Origin: Thiohalorhabdus denitrificans
GTDB lineage: Bacteria; Pseudomonadota; Gammaproteobacteria; Thiohalorhabdales; Thiohalorhabdaceae
Length of the DNA: 64,000 nt
Direction of reading: 5' to 3'
NCBI RefSeq assembly: GCF_001399755.1
Contig: NZ_LJCP01000008.1
Span: forward strand, 1-64,000
Part shown: positions 6,314 through 15,337 of the stretch, piece after piece
Layout of the letters: every line of letters begins with the position of its first letter
How positions within the stretch are numbered: position 1 is the stretch's first letter
Made by a program: the position numbers and the translations under genes
The notes under the pieces: generated by a model
Told to the model about the DNA's origin: nothing
Database searches by the model: none
Seen by the model: the letters and a program-made list of their open reading frames with translations, nothing else

Positions 6314-7807
6314 CTAACCAAACCCACCCCCACCCGGCAACGCCAACTCCAACTCCTCCCCAGGCGACATCCCAAAAGCCGCCTTAGGTTCTAATTGGTT
6401 GCCTCCCAACACCACCCTTCCAGGCCGCCCAACCTCACCACCACCGGCCCCAGGCGCCCCGGCCCGAGTCCGCTCCGCCATCACCGACACATGCGCCGCC
6501 TCATCCACAGTCAGCCGCACCCGCTGGCCGCGGCCCCCGGTGTGAGTCCCGCCCCCACCGGACCCCTCAATCAACGACTTCTCCAGAATACGAACTGGCG
6601 TAGTAGCCTCGATCACCTCCACGGGGACCGCCTGCACCCCGCTCGGGAAGGCGGTGGCGTCGAGGCCGTCCCATTCCGGGCCGGCACCCATGCCGCCGCT
6701 TAGGAAGAAAGTCTGCGCCCAGGGGCGCTCGGTGCCCTGGATGTTCACGCCCCACAGGCCCGTGGCCCCCTCGGCGGGCAGGGGGATGGCCTGGCCGAGC
6801 GCGCCCATCACCGCCGGGGTGGCGAAGTGGCCGATGATGTGGCGGGCGGCCACGGGCTGGGGCGGAACGGCGTTCAGCAGGCAGCCCTCCGGGGCGGTGA
6901 CGTGGATGGGGCGGAAGGAGCCGGCGTTGTGCGGGATGTCCGCGGCCACGGCGCAGGTGACGGCGTAGATGGCGTAGGCGGCGGTGTAGTTGAGCACCAC
7001 GTTGATGCCCCGCGCCTGCGCGGGCGCCGTCCCGGCGAAGTCGCAGGTGATCTCCTCGCCGGCCACGGTCACCGTGCAGCGGATGGGCAGGGGCTCCTCG
7101 AAGCCGTCCAGCCAGACTTCGTGGGAATAGGTGCCGTCGGGGATGCGGGCGATGGCCTCGCGCACCGCCGCCTCGGAGCGGCCCAGGATCTCGTCGGCGA
7201 GGTCGTTGACGTCCAGGTCCAGGCTCTCCAGGCGGCGGGTGGCCACCTCGCCGCCGGTGACCTGGGCTCTAAGGTCGCCGAGCACCACCTCCGGCACGCG
7301 CACGTTCTCGCGGATGATGGCCTTGATGGTGGGGTCCGGCTCGCCCCGGCGGTGGAACTTCACCCACGGCAGGCCCAGGCCTTCCTCGAAGACGTCGCGG
7401 CCCTCGGTGGTGAGGCCCCGGCCGCCGATGTCGGCGGCGTGGCAGGTGGAGGCGAAGTAGGCGACGGGGGCGCCGCCGTTGAATACGGGGGTGACCACGG
7501 TGATGTCGTGGCGGTGGCCGGAGACGGCCCAGGGGTTGTTGGTGAGCAGGACGTCGCCCGCTTCCAGGGTCTCGGCGGGGACGTCTTCGAGCATGTCGGC
7601 CACGGCCTGGGCCATGGTGTTGATGTGGCCGGGGGTGCCGGTGACCGCCTGGGCGAGCATGCGGCCCTGGCGGTCGAAGACGCCGGCGGAGAGGTCGCCG
7701 GCCTCGCGCACCACGTTGGAGAAGGCGGTGCGCTGCAGGCTGGCGGCCTGTTCGTTGACCAGGGCGATGAGGCGGTTCCAGGCGGTGCGGAGGGCGATCT
7801 CGGTCAT
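6314..7807 (-). CDS. hyuB: hydantoinase B / 5-oxoprolinase B-subunit family protein
   Basis: A 497-residue member of the HyuB family, the partner of HyuA in ATP-dependent opening of cyclic amides such as 5-oxoproline or hydantoins. Family marks include QRTAFSNVVREAGDLSAGVFD, the TGTPGHINTM block, DVLLTNNPWAVSGHRHDI with metal-type His and Asp residues, and a Gly-rich C-terminus. It stops right after LPGGGGFG; many relatives continue for 15-30 residues from this motif, while others end there. The stop is 60 bp from the AT-rich island, so a trimmed end is possible. Its A subunit lies 4.5 kb upstream on the same strand, with glutamate dehydrogenase next to HyuB. Confidence 0.88.
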   Translation of the reverse strand: MTEIALRTAWNRLIALVNEQAASLQRTAFSNVVREAGDLSAGVFDRQGRMLAQAVTGTPGHINTMAQAVADMLEDVPAETLEAGDVLLTNNPWAVSGHRHDITVVTPVFNGGAPVAYFASTCHAADIGGRGLTTEGRDVFEEGLGLPWVKFHRRGEPDPTIKAIIRENVRVPEVVLGDLRAQVTGGEVATRRLESLDLDVNDLADEILGRSEAAVREAIARIPDGTYSHEVWLDGFEEPLPIRCTVTVAGEEITCDFAGTAPAQARGINVVLNYTAAYAIYAVTCAVAADIPHNAGSFRPIHVTAPEGCLLNAVPPQPVAARHIIGHFATPAVMGALGQAIPLPAEGATGLWGVNIQGTERPWAQTFFLSGGMGAGPEWDGLDATAFPSGVQAVPVEVIEATTPVRILEKSLIEGSGGGGTHTGGRGQRVRLTVDEAAHVSVMAERTRAGAPGAGGGEVGRPGRVVLGGNQLEPKAAFGMSPGEELELALPGGGGFG

Positions 7808-8176
7808 GGTTGGGATCTTTGCCCTCGTTTGGGGAGGGCGGTGGTGTTTCGGATCCGGGGTTTGTTTGGGTGGTCGCGACGGGGGCCGTCGCTCCTACGG
7901 AATTCTTTCCGCATTGTGCCGCATCGGGCGGGTCGCGGGCTGGAGCCCGCTCCTACACCCGTTTGGGGCCCGTTTGGGTGGTCGCGACGGGGGCCGTCGC
8001 TCCTACTGGAATTTCCCGCATTGTGGCGCATCGGGCGGGGACGCCGCTCCTACGGTTCCCTCCGCCCGGGTTGTTACTTCGAGCCCCTTTGTTCCCCCTG
8101 ATTTTTGGGGGCTTTGGGCTAGACGGTAGCGCCGTACGGGCTTGTCCGCAAGCGTGGGGGAGCGGGTCCGGAACCG
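7808..8176. repeat. Intergenic region with composite REP-like hairpins
   Basis: This 369-bp gap without a gene carries four hairpin-forming GC repeats ending in GCTCCTAC (7872-7898, 7931-7956, 7981-8006, 8035-8052). Two of them share the core GTCGCGACGGGGGCCGTCG plus about 35 bp of following sequence (CGCATTGTG.CGCATCGGGC), giving a 108-bp repeat period. They match the general form of REP elements seen in pseudomonads and relatives. No promoter was recognised. Confidence 0.75.
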
Positions 8177-9607
8177 TCAGTAAATGCCCACGTCCAGGTA
8201 GGAGCGGGCGATCTTGCGGATGGCGATGACGTAGGCGGCGGTGCGGTAGTCGTGGACGGTGTTGTCCTCCTCCAGGACCTCGCGGATCTCCTGGAAGGCC
8301 AAGCGCATGGTGTCGTCGAGGCCGGAGCGGATCAGGTCGATCTCGTGGGGGGCGCGGGTGAGGCCTTCCTTGGCGTGCGCGGGCATGTGGATGCCGGCGT
8401 GGTCCTCCAGCAGGGTGGCCATCTGCATGCCGCGCAGCTGGTCGTGGCGCCGCTGCATGAGGCCGAAGCGGATGTGGGAGAGGTTGCGGATCCACTCGAA
8501 GTAGGAAACGGTGACGCCGCCGGCGTTCACCAGGCTGTCGGGCAGGATCACCACGCCCCGCCGGTGCAGGATCTCGTCGGCGGCGAAGGTGACCGGCCCG
8601 TTGGCCGCCTCCACCACCAGGCCGGCGCGGATGCGCCCGGCGTTGCCGGAGTGGATTTGGCCTTCCAGGGCGGCGGGAATGAGGATGTCGCAGTCCATCT
8701 CCAGCGCTTGGGCGCCCTCCTCGCTGAACTCCGCCTTGGGGAAGCCGCGCAGGCCGCGGTGGCGCTCCAGGTAGCGGCGCACCTCCTCCACGGGCAGGCC
8801 GTCCTCGTCCACCACCACGCCGTCGCGCTCAATGACGGCGACGACGCGCGCGCCGTCCTCCTCGGCGAGGAACCGGGCCAGGTGGTAGCCCACGTTGCCC
8901 AGGCCCTGCACCACGATGCGCTTGCCGCGCAGGTCGCCCTCCAGGCCGGCCTCCCCCACCGCCTCCGGGTGGCGGAAGAATTCCCGCAGCACGTACTGCA
9001 CGCCGCGCCCGGTGGCCTCCACCCGGCCGCGGATGCCGCCCTGGTCCACGGGCTTGCCGGTGACCGCCGCCAGGTAGTTGATGTCCTCGGGGTAGAGGTG
9101 CTTGTAGGTGTCGGCGATCCAGGCCATCTCCCGCTGGCCGGTGCCCATGTCCGGCGCCGGCACGTTGGTGGCCGGGCTCAGCACCCCCTTGCGCACCAGC
9201 TCCAGGGTGAAGCGGCGGGTGATGAGCATGAGCTCCTTGCGCGTGTACTCCCGGGGGTCGATGAGCAGGCCGCCCTTGGCGCCGCCGAAGGGGATGTCCA
9301 CGGTGGCGCACTTGTAGCTCATCAAGGCCGCGAGGGCCTCCACCTCGTCCTGGCAGACCTCGGGGGCGAAGCGCAGCCCGCCCTTGGCGGGCAGGCGGTG
9401 GGTGCTGTGGGTGGCGCGCCAGCCGGTGAACACCCGCACCTCCCCCTGCAGCTCCACGGGGAAGGTGACCTGGATCACCGAGTTGCAGGGCTTGATGGCG
9501 GCGGCCACGCCGGAATCCAGGCCGATGGCCTCCACGGCCCGGTCCACCATGCGCTCCACGTTCTCCCGGAAGGAGGTTCGCGGCTCGACGGCCTCCGCTT
9601 CGGCCAT
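8177..9607 (-). CDS. glutamate dehydrogenase (Glu/Leu/Phe/Val family)
   Basis: A 476-residue NAD(P)-linked dehydrogenase that interconverts glutamate and 2-oxoglutarate plus ammonia in the cytoplasm. Substrate-binding Lys75 lies in RLPAKGGLRF, catalytic Lys111 in PFGGAKGG and Asp153 in PAPDMGTG. The Rossmann fold begins with VVQGLGNVGYH at about 232-242. The start at 9607 (MAEAEAVEPRTSF) is chosen because a longer reading to 9835 would pass through non-conserved sequence and REP-like hairpins; CGGAG sits upstream of the chosen ATG. Cofactor preference (NAD or NADP) cannot be settled by eye. Its placement between the two oxoprolinase subunits suggests a glutamate-related cluster. Confidence 0.93.
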   Translation of the reverse strand: MAEAEAVEPRTSFRENVERMVDRAVEAIGLDSGVAAAIKPCNSVIQVTFPVELQGEVRVFTGWRATHSTHRLPAKGGLRFAPEVCQDEVEALAALMSYKCATVDIPFGGAKGGLLIDPREYTRKELMLITRRFTLELVRKGVLSPATNVPAPDMGTGQREMAWIADTYKHLYPEDINYLAAVTGKPVDQGGIRGRVEATGRGVQYVLREFFRHPEAVGEAGLEGDLRGKRIVVQGLGNVGYHLARFLAEEDGARVVAVIERDGVVVDEDGLPVEEVRRYLERHRGLRGFPKAEFSEEGAQALEMDCDILIPAALEGQIHSGNAGRIRAGLVVEAANGPVTFAADEILHRRGVVILPDSLVNAGGVTVSYFEWIRNLSHIRFGLMQRRHDQLRGMQMATLLEDHAGIHMPAHAKEGLTRAPHEIDLIRSGLDDTMRLAFQEIREVLEEDNTVHDYRTAAYVIAIRKIARSYLDVGIY

Positions 9608-9765
9608 GGGCGGGCTCCGTTGTGGGGAAGGAAACACCCGGGGCGTACCGCCGCCCCGTACCCCCATCCTTAGCCGGACCGCAGGCGCCGGGCAATCGGC
9701 AAGGGCCCTGTCGGGAGATGCGGGGAAGCTCTTTTGCGGGGCTGGGGGTTCGCTGTGGGGGTGCT

Positions 9766-9833
9766 GTGGGAGCGGTCCGTGACCGCGACAACCAAAGGGG
9801 GCCACCAGGGTCGCGGTCATGGACCGCTCCCAC
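9766..9833. repeat. REP-like inverted pair (GTGGGAG type)
   Basis: Two inverted copies of GTGGGAGCGGTCCGTGACCG (9766-9788 and 9811-9833) separated by 22 bp, each with its own internal palindrome. This is a BIME-like arrangement between glutamate dehydrogenase and the TANGO2-like gene. Single or paired copies recur at 17569, 20267 and 26742. Confidence 0.8.
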
Positions 9834-9886
9834 AACTGCCTTTTCCCCCTCAGTCCCTTTTGTCCAGGCCAGGCGCCGACCGCTTC

Positions 9887-10642
9887 CTAGTAGGGCACGG
9901 CGATGGGCTCGTAGGGGGCGCGGTCCGGGGGGCCGGCGGCGAACAGGAAGTGGACGCCGCCGCCGTAGCCGGGGTAGCGCGGCACGGCCACCAGGTGGCT
10001 GCAGATGGTGCCGAAGCCGTTCTCCTCCAGGTTCATGGCGGCGTCGGGGTAGCCGCGGGGGTAGCCGCGGTCGGCGAGCACCGTGCGCCAGGTGTCCCAG
10101 TTCTCCTCCTGGGGCTGGGGGACCTCGGCCTCGCGGAAGCGCGGCAGGTTGAAGTTGATGCGGTGGTCGGTGGGGTCGTCGAGGTCGCCGCTGGTGAGCA
10201 TGTGCAGGCCCTCGGGCACCTCCCGGACCTCAATGTCGCTGCCCTGCTCGTCGCGGTGGGCGACCCAGTAGGCGGCGGTGGGGCCACCCACGAACAGGTT
10301 GAAGGCGCGGTAGGCGCGCGGCTCCAGCTCCGCCAGGGCCTCGGCGGCGCGCTCCGCCTCGGCGTGCTCCAGGGCCTCCAGCACCAGCTCGCCCCGGCTG
10401 CGCCGCCCCTCCTGCGGGCCCAGGGTGCCGCGCCGGTTGGCCACCGCCGCCACCAAGCCGTAGCGGTTCACGGCGAACCAGCTGCCGTGGCCGTGCTCGT
10501 CCAGGCCGCCCACCACCTCGGGCCGCTCCGGCCAGTGGACCCCCGGCCGCTCCCAGGAGCGGCCGCGCATCTCGTCCCGGTTGGCCCCCACCAGCAGGGG
10601 CCAGTCGTGGTCGGGGCGGCGGAGGACGACGAGGGTGCACAT
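9887..10642 (-). CDS. NRDE (TANGO2-like) family protein
   Basis: A 251-residue protein of the NRDE/DUF833 family, related to eukaryotic TANGO2. It begins MCTLVVLRR, with the Cys2 typical of the family and compatible with an N-terminal nucleophile fold. It carries GANRDE (residues about 19-24), the motif the family is named for. The start at 10642 is chosen because conservation begins exactly there. The biochemical role is not established; links to haem or acyl-CoA handling have been proposed for eukaryotic relatives. REP-like pairs flank it on both sides. Confidence 0.88.
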   Translation of the reverse strand: MCTLVVLRRPDHDWPLLVGANRDEMRGRSWERPGVHWPERPEVVGGLDEHGHGSWFAVNRYGLVAAVANRRGTLGPQEGRRSRGELVLEALEHAEAERAAEALAELEPRAYRAFNLFVGGPTAAYWVAHRDEQGSDIEVREVPEGLHMLTSGDLDDPTDHRINFNLPRFREAEVPQPQEENWDTWRTVLADRGYPRGYPDAAMNLEENGFGTICSHLVAVPRYPGYGGGVHFLFAAGPPDRAPYEPIAVPY

Positions 10643-10741
10643 GGGAGCTCTCGGTGGGGGTTGCGGTGTTTGGTACGTCCGCTCCTGGCCCATGGATGCG
10701 GCATCGGAGCCAGGTGTTCAAGGGTGGAGAATCCCTAGCGG

Positions 10742-10807
10742 GGTCGCGGCGGGGACGCCGCTCCTACCCCGCAATTGCCCGTAGGAGCGACGGCCCCCGT
10801 CGCGACC
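10742..10807. repeat. REP-like inverted pair (GTAGGAG type)
   Basis: Copies at 10742-10767 (ending GCTCCTAC) and 10781-10807 (starting GTAGGAGCGACGGC) face each other across 13 bp. The second copy is the inverse of the repeats at 7872 and 7981. It lies between the ppnN stop and the NRDE gene start. Confidence 0.78.
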
Positions 10808-10833
10808 ACCCTGCGGGGAGGTGCGGAGGGGCC

Positions 10834-12192
10834 TCATTCGATCCGGTAGGGCCGCCGGTACTCTCCGTGCAGCTTCATGCGCCCGTTGGCAGCGAACCAC
10901 CGGATCAGCTCGTCGGTGGCCTCCAGGATGTCGCGGTCGCCGTAGATGCGCGGCAGCTCGCCGCCCCAGGCCTCCTCCTCGTCGGGGTACTTCACGGCCA
11001 GGTGCACCAGGGAGGAGAAGAAGCGGCGCAGGTTCACCAGCAGGTCGAAGGGCGACTGGTCCCGGGACAGGTCCAGGGCCTCCAGGTTCTCGAAGGTGAC
11101 CCGGAACGGGGTCTGGATCTCCGTGGGCACGTAGAGCGCGTCGTTCCAGAGCTGGGCGGTGTCGATGGCGTCGCCGGTGTCGTGGACGTACTCGGCGTAG
11201 GAGCGCGGGCCGCCCACGTGGACGTGCATGAGGCCGTCCAGGGCGTCGCCGAAGCAGGTGCGCAGCCACTCGGTGACCCGTTGGGCGTAGTCGCCCCCGG
11301 GGCGCTCCACCAGGTCGAAGGGGTAGACCGCCTCGGCGTTGGCGGGGTGGGCCTTCACGCCCAGGAAGGTGAGCATCTCCTCCACCGTGCCGGCGCCGCC
11401 GGGGTGGATGCGGCCGCGGTGGGAGGCGCGGATGAAGGCCTCCATGCGCTTCTCCACGTCCGGGAAGATCACCAGCTCGGAGATGATGCCGTTGGGGGCC
11501 TCGGCGGCGATAATGCCGCGCTCGGAGAAGCCGATGTAGTCGCGGTGGATGCCGCGCTTGTGGTAGTCCTGCTTGCCGTAGGCCACCAGGGAGCCCTTGA
11601 AGGGCGCCTTCATCACCCCGGGCCCGCAGCCGGTGATGAACTCGGTGCCGTTGCCGAGGGCGTCCCAGTAGCCGGTCTCCTTGGCGAAGTCGTACTCGTC
11701 GCGGCTCACGGCGTGGCCGCCCCAGACGAAGGTGCGCGGCCGCGGCGCCTGGTCCAGCAGCGGGGTGCGCGCCACGAAGCTGCGCACGTAGCGGGAAGTC
11801 GCGGCGGAGGGGTCGGTGGCCTCGGGGAAGGCCGGCTCCATGACGAAGTCGCGCACGGCCTGGCAGATCTGGCGCTTCTGCCGCGCGGGCAGGTCGCCGT
11901 TCAGCAGCGATCCCGGGGGCATCCCGGTGCAGCGCAGGACCAGCCCGCGGTCGGTGCGCCGCACGGTGATCTCCATGGCGGAGAACTTCTCGCGCAGCTC
12001 CCGCTTGTCGTCGTTGTCTTCCTTGTGGATGTCGATGAGGGCGGCCACGGTCTCGCGGAAGCCGTTGCGCTCGGTCTGGATCCGCTCGGCGATGCGGTCG
12101 GCCACCGGGCCGTGGAAGGTGTCGATGCCCAGGATCTCGGGGCGGATGTCCACCTCGAGCGTTTCCGTATAGGGGGGCGGATTCAAAGTCAT
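10834..12192 (-). CDS. ppnN: pyrimidine/purine nucleotide 5'-monophosphate nucleosidase
   Basis: A 452-residue PpnN (YgdH), close to the E. coli length of 454. It hydrolyses nucleoside monophosphates to base plus ribose 5-phosphate and is a (p)ppGpp target in E. coli. The N-terminal DUF3412-type domain (about 1-145) is followed by a LOG-like lysine-decarboxylase fold. That fold has GCGPGVMKAPFKG at 188-200 and the active-site motif PGGAGTVEE at 264-272. The C-terminal region covers 300-452. The ATG at 12192 gives the family start (MTLNPPPYTETLEVDI). It lies in the same strand series as hyuA and the dehydrogenase. Confidence 0.93.
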   Translation of the reverse strand: MTLNPPPYTETLEVDIRPEILGIDTFHGPVADRIAERIQTERNGFRETVAALIDIHKEDNDDKRELREKFSAMEITVRRTDRGLVLRCTGMPPGSLLNGDLPARQKRQICQAVRDFVMEPAFPEATDPSAATSRYVRSFVARTPLLDQAPRPRTFVWGGHAVSRDEYDFAKETGYWDALGNGTEFITGCGPGVMKAPFKGSLVAYGKQDYHKRGIHRDYIGFSERGIIAAEAPNGIISELVIFPDVEKRMEAFIRASHRGRIHPGGAGTVEEMLTFLGVKAHPANAEAVYPFDLVERPGGDYAQRVTEWLRTCFGDALDGLMHVHVGGPRSYAEYVHDTGDAIDTAQLWNDALYVPTEIQTPFRVTFENLEALDLSRDQSPFDLLVNLRRFFSSLVHLAVKYPDEEEAWGGELPRIYGDRDILEATDELIRWFAANGRMKLHGEYRRPYRIE

Positions 12193-12326
12193 GGCGCCTC
12201 GCTATGGTTGCAAAGCCGCCCCGGCGTGCGGAGGCCGGACTTCCCACCATAGCAGCTTGTCGCCCGCCGCCGATCCCCCCGAGCCGGGAGGCCGGCGGGC
12301 GCTGGCGTGACCGCGGACGGGGAAGA

Positions 12327-14324
12327 TCAGGAAAGCGTGAGCCGCAGGCTGCCGTCGCCGAGCAGGTCCACCTGGCTGTCCGGTGGCACCACCAGGGTGG
12401 AGGCGGCGTCGACGATGAGGGCCGGGCCCTCCAGGTGGGGCGGCAGGTCGGCGCGGCGGTAGCGGGGGGTGTCCACCCAGTCGCCGTCGAACACGGCGGG
12501 TGCCTCGGCGTAGGGCGCGCCGCCGCCCGGGGCCACCCGCGGCCAGCCGACCTCCGGCGCCGGCCCGGTGGCGCGGACGCGCCAGGACACCGCCTCCACC
12601 GGGTTGCCGGGGGCGGTGCGGCCGAACAGCTCCGCGTAGGCGGTTTCGAAGCGCGCCCGCACGTCGTCGGCGTCCAGCTTGCCCTCCGCCAGGGCCACGG
12701 GGACCTCCGTGCCCTGCCCCGCGTAGCGCAGGGTGGCCCAGCGCTCCACCGCCACCTCGCGCGCCCCGGCGTGGCTAAGGCGCTCCAGGCAGTCGTCCTC
12801 CAGCTCCTTGAGAAGCCGGTCCACGGCGTCCAGGTCCAGCTCCCCCAGCACCCCCGGCCAGGAGCGGGTGCGCTCGAAGGCCGGGGCCTGGGCCAGGCAG
12901 CCGTGGGCCGAGGCCACCCCCGCGCCCACCGGCAGCAGCACCGAGCGCACCCCCAGCCGCCGCGCCACCGAGGCCGCGTGCACCGGCCCGGCGCCGCCGA
13001 AGGCCACCATGCTGTACTCCGCCGGCTCCAGGCCCTTCTCCACGGCGTGGATGCGGGTGGCCTCCACCATGTCCTCGTCGATGGCCTGGCGCACCGCCCA
13101 GGCCACCTCCACCGGATCGTCGCCCAGGGTGGCCAGGGCCCGGCGGGCGCCCTCCACGTCCAGGGCCATGGACCCGGCGGCGAAGGCCTCGGGATCCAGA
13201 TAGCCCAGCAGCAGGTCGGCGTCGGTGACGGTGGGCTCGGTGCCGCCGCGGCCGTAGCACACCGGGCCGGGATCGGCCCCGGCGCTGTCGGGGCCCGCGT
13301 GGATCAGGCCCAGGGAGTCGCGGCGGGCGATGGAGCCGCCGCCGGCGCCGATCTCGATGAGGTCCACCACCGGCACCAGCAGCGGCAGGCCGGAGCCGGC
13401 CTTGTGCCGGTGGACGCGGGCGGCCTCGAACCGGGGCTCGATGAGCGGCCGGCCGCCCTTGATGTAGCAGGCCTTGGCGGTGGTGCCGCCGATGTCGAAG
13501 GACAGGATCCGGTCCTCGCCCGGCATGGAGCGGGCCGCCTCCGTGGCGCCGGCGGCCGGGCCCGACTCCAGGATGCGGATGGGGAAGTGGGCGGCGTCCT
13601 CGGGGGTGGTGATGCCCTCGTGGGACAGGGCGATGTACAGCGGCGCCCGCAGGCCCTCGGCGGCCAGGGCGTCGCGCATGCGCTCCAGGTAGCGGCGGGC
13701 GATGGGCAGCACGTAGGCGTTGGCCATGGCCGTGGTCATGCGGGGGTGCTCGCGGATCTCCGGGGCCGCCTCCGAGGACAGGGAGACGTCCACGCCGTCC
13801 GGCAGGGCGTCGCGCACCGCCCGCTCCTGGGCGCCGCTGGCGTAGGCGTGCAGCAGGCACACCGCCACCGCCTCCACCCCGGAGAGGTCGAGGTTGCGCA
13901 CCGCCTCGGGGTCCACGGCCTCCAGCTCGGTGCCGTCGGCCTTGAGCCGCCCGGGCACCTCGAAGCGCCGCTCGGGCGGCACCAGCGGCTCGGGCTTGCG
14001 CAGGGCCAGGTCGTAGAGGTCGTAGCGGCCCTCGTCGCCGATGTCGGGGAGGTCCTTGAATCCGGCGTTGGTGATCAAGGCGGTGGGGACGCCCTTGCGC
14101 TCGATGAGGGCGTTGGTGATGAGGGTGGTGGCGTGGACCACCGCCTCGGCGGCGCCGAAGTCCACGCCCTCCGCCGCCAGGCCGCGAATCCCTTCCAGCA
14201 CCCCCTGGATGGGGTCGTCGGGGGTGGTGAGGACCTTGCGGTCCACGCGCCGGTGGCTGCCCGGCTCCACCGCCACCACGTCCGTGAAGGTCCCGCCGAT
14301 GTCCACGCCGATGCGCCAGGCCAT
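12327..14324 (-). CDS. hyuA: hydantoinase A / 5-oxoprolinase A-subunit family protein
   Basis: A 665-residue actin-like ATPase subunit of the HyuA family. It opens with IGVDIGGTFTDVVAV at residues 5-19, the first phosphate-binding loop. Further family blocks are HATTLITNALIERKG, FDIGGTTAKACYI and IEIGAGGGSIAR. The subunit phosphorylates the cyclic amide that the HyuA/HyuB complex opens. Start 14324 has a strong GGGAGGGAAC ribosome-binding site; upstream reading adds only low-complexity sequence. Substrate (5-oxoproline, hydantoin or other) is not decided by sequence. The B subunit is not adjacent but lies at the other end of a four-gene co-oriented stretch, an unusual separation. Confidence 0.9.
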   Translation of the reverse strand: MAWRIGVDIGGTFTDVVAVEPGSHRRVDRKVLTTPDDPIQGVLEGIRGLAAEGVDFGAAEAVVHATTLITNALIERKGVPTALITNAGFKDLPDIGDEGRYDLYDLALRKPEPLVPPERRFEVPGRLKADGTELEAVDPEAVRNLDLSGVEAVAVCLLHAYASGAQERAVRDALPDGVDVSLSSEAAPEIREHPRMTTAMANAYVLPIARRYLERMRDALAAEGLRAPLYIALSHEGITTPEDAAHFPIRILESGPAAGATEAARSMPGEDRILSFDIGGTTAKACYIKGGRPLIEPRFEAARVHRHKAGSGLPLLVPVVDLIEIGAGGGSIARRDSLGLIHAGPDSAGADPGPVCYGRGGTEPTVTDADLLLGYLDPEAFAAGSMALDVEGARRALATLGDDPVEVAWAVRQAIDEDMVEATRIHAVEKGLEPAEYSMVAFGGAGPVHAASVARRLGVRSVLLPVGAGVASAHGCLAQAPAFERTRSWPGVLGELDLDAVDRLLKELEDDCLERLSHAGAREVAVERWATLRYAGQGTEVPVALAEGKLDADDVRARFETAYAELFGRTAPGNPVEAVSWRVRATGPAPEVGWPRVAPGGGAPYAEAPAVFDGDWVDTPRYRRADLPPHLEGPALIVDAASTLVVPPDSQVDLLGDGSLRLTLS

Positions 14325-14529
14325 GTTCCCTCCCGTTCCCTGCTGGCCGTGTCCCGCGCCCGAGCCCGGCAAGGGTAGCGCCCCCCGCGCTCTGGGGGGA
14401 AGCCCCGCGTCCCCTAGGTAGCCGCAGCCCCCGTCCATCCCTGGGCAGCGCCGGTCCCGTGGGCTAACAATCGAATTTTAGCCCTTTTCTCCCAATCCGG
14501 CCGAACGGCCCGGAGCAAGGAAGGTTTCC

Positions 14530-15318
14530 ATGCAGGCACGAACTTGGCTCCAGACCGGCCTCGCCGGCCTCCTGGCCCTGGCCGCCTGGCAGGCACAGGC
14601 CGGGCTGGAGATCGTCGGCGAGGAGGACACGACCACCCTGGTCTCCGAGGGCCAGCTGAAGAGCGAGGCGCGGGGGCCGGAGGACGTGACCCACATCTTC
14701 GACGTCAACGCGGGCACCATCACCCTCGTCCACCCCACGGAGGGAATTCACGCCACCGGCACCCCGGCGGACTACTGCCAGGCGCTCAAGGAGCTCCAGG
14801 AGGAGATGGAGGCGGACCTGACCGAGGAGGAGCGCCGGATGGTGGAGGAGTTCAAGCGCGGCCTCCGCGAGCAGACCAAGGAGAACCCCGAGGTGCGCGT
14901 GGAGGAGCGCGGCCCGGGGGAGCAGGTGGCCGGCTACGGCACCCGCCACTACCGGGTCTTGGTGGACGACCAGCTCACCGAGGAGGTGTGGCTGAGCAAC
15001 GATCCGAGCCTGCTCGGGGAGTTCGGGGACTACGGCAAGCTCATCGACATGACCACCGAGGTCAGCCGGTGCGTCTCCGACACCATGGGGATCGCCGGGG
15101 GCTCCCTGGAGGAGCAGGCGGCCTACCAGGATCTGATGCGCAAGGGGATTGAGCTGAAATCCACGGAGCACAGCGACGGCCAGACCGCCACCGAGCGGGT
15201 CCAGGCCGTCCGGGAGCGCAACATCCCCGCCGAGGTCTTCCGCCCCCCCGAGGACTCCCGGGAGGCCACCATCAAGGAGGTGATGCGCGCTGCCCAGGAG
15301 GCCGGATCCGGGCCGTAG
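14530..15318 (+). CDS. secreted DUF4412-like protein
   Basis: A 262-residue exported protein with a signal peptide (residues about 1-24, ending AAWQAQA before GLEIV). The mature part has a beta-rich opening (GEEDTTTLVSEGQLKSEA, ITLVHPTEGIHATGT). A charged helical stretch at about 95-125 is followed by VAGYGTRHYRVLVDDQLTEEVWLS. This arrangement resembles DUF4412-type periplasmic proteins; the function is unknown. Start ATG at 14530 follows AAGGAAGG. The upstream gap (14325-14529) shows no clear promoter. Confidence 0.7.
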   Translation: MQARTWLQTGLAGLLALAAWQAQAGLEIVGEEDTTTLVSEGQLKSEARGPEDVTHIFDVNAGTITLVHPTEGIHATGTPADYCQALKELQEEMEADLTEEERRMVEEFKRGLREQTKENPEVRVEERGPGEQVAGYGTRHYRVLVDDQLTEEVWLSNDPSLLGEFGDYGKLIDMTTEVSRCVSDTMGIAGGSLEEQAAYQDLMRKGIELKSTEHSDGQTATERVQAVRERNIPAEVFRPPEDSREATIKEVMRAAQEAGSGP

Positions 15319-15337
15319 GGGCTCGGGGCCGCGGGCC

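Noticed and set aside
7866-8056. Possible CRISPR array from regularly spaced repeats
   Set aside because: There are only two long copies, the units are palindromic REP types, spacers are similar to each other, and no cas genes are present.
14325-14529. tRNA or small RNA gene in the hyuA to DUF4412 gap and other short gaps
   Set aside because: No cloverleaf or GGTTCGA-type T loop was found in any gap of the window.
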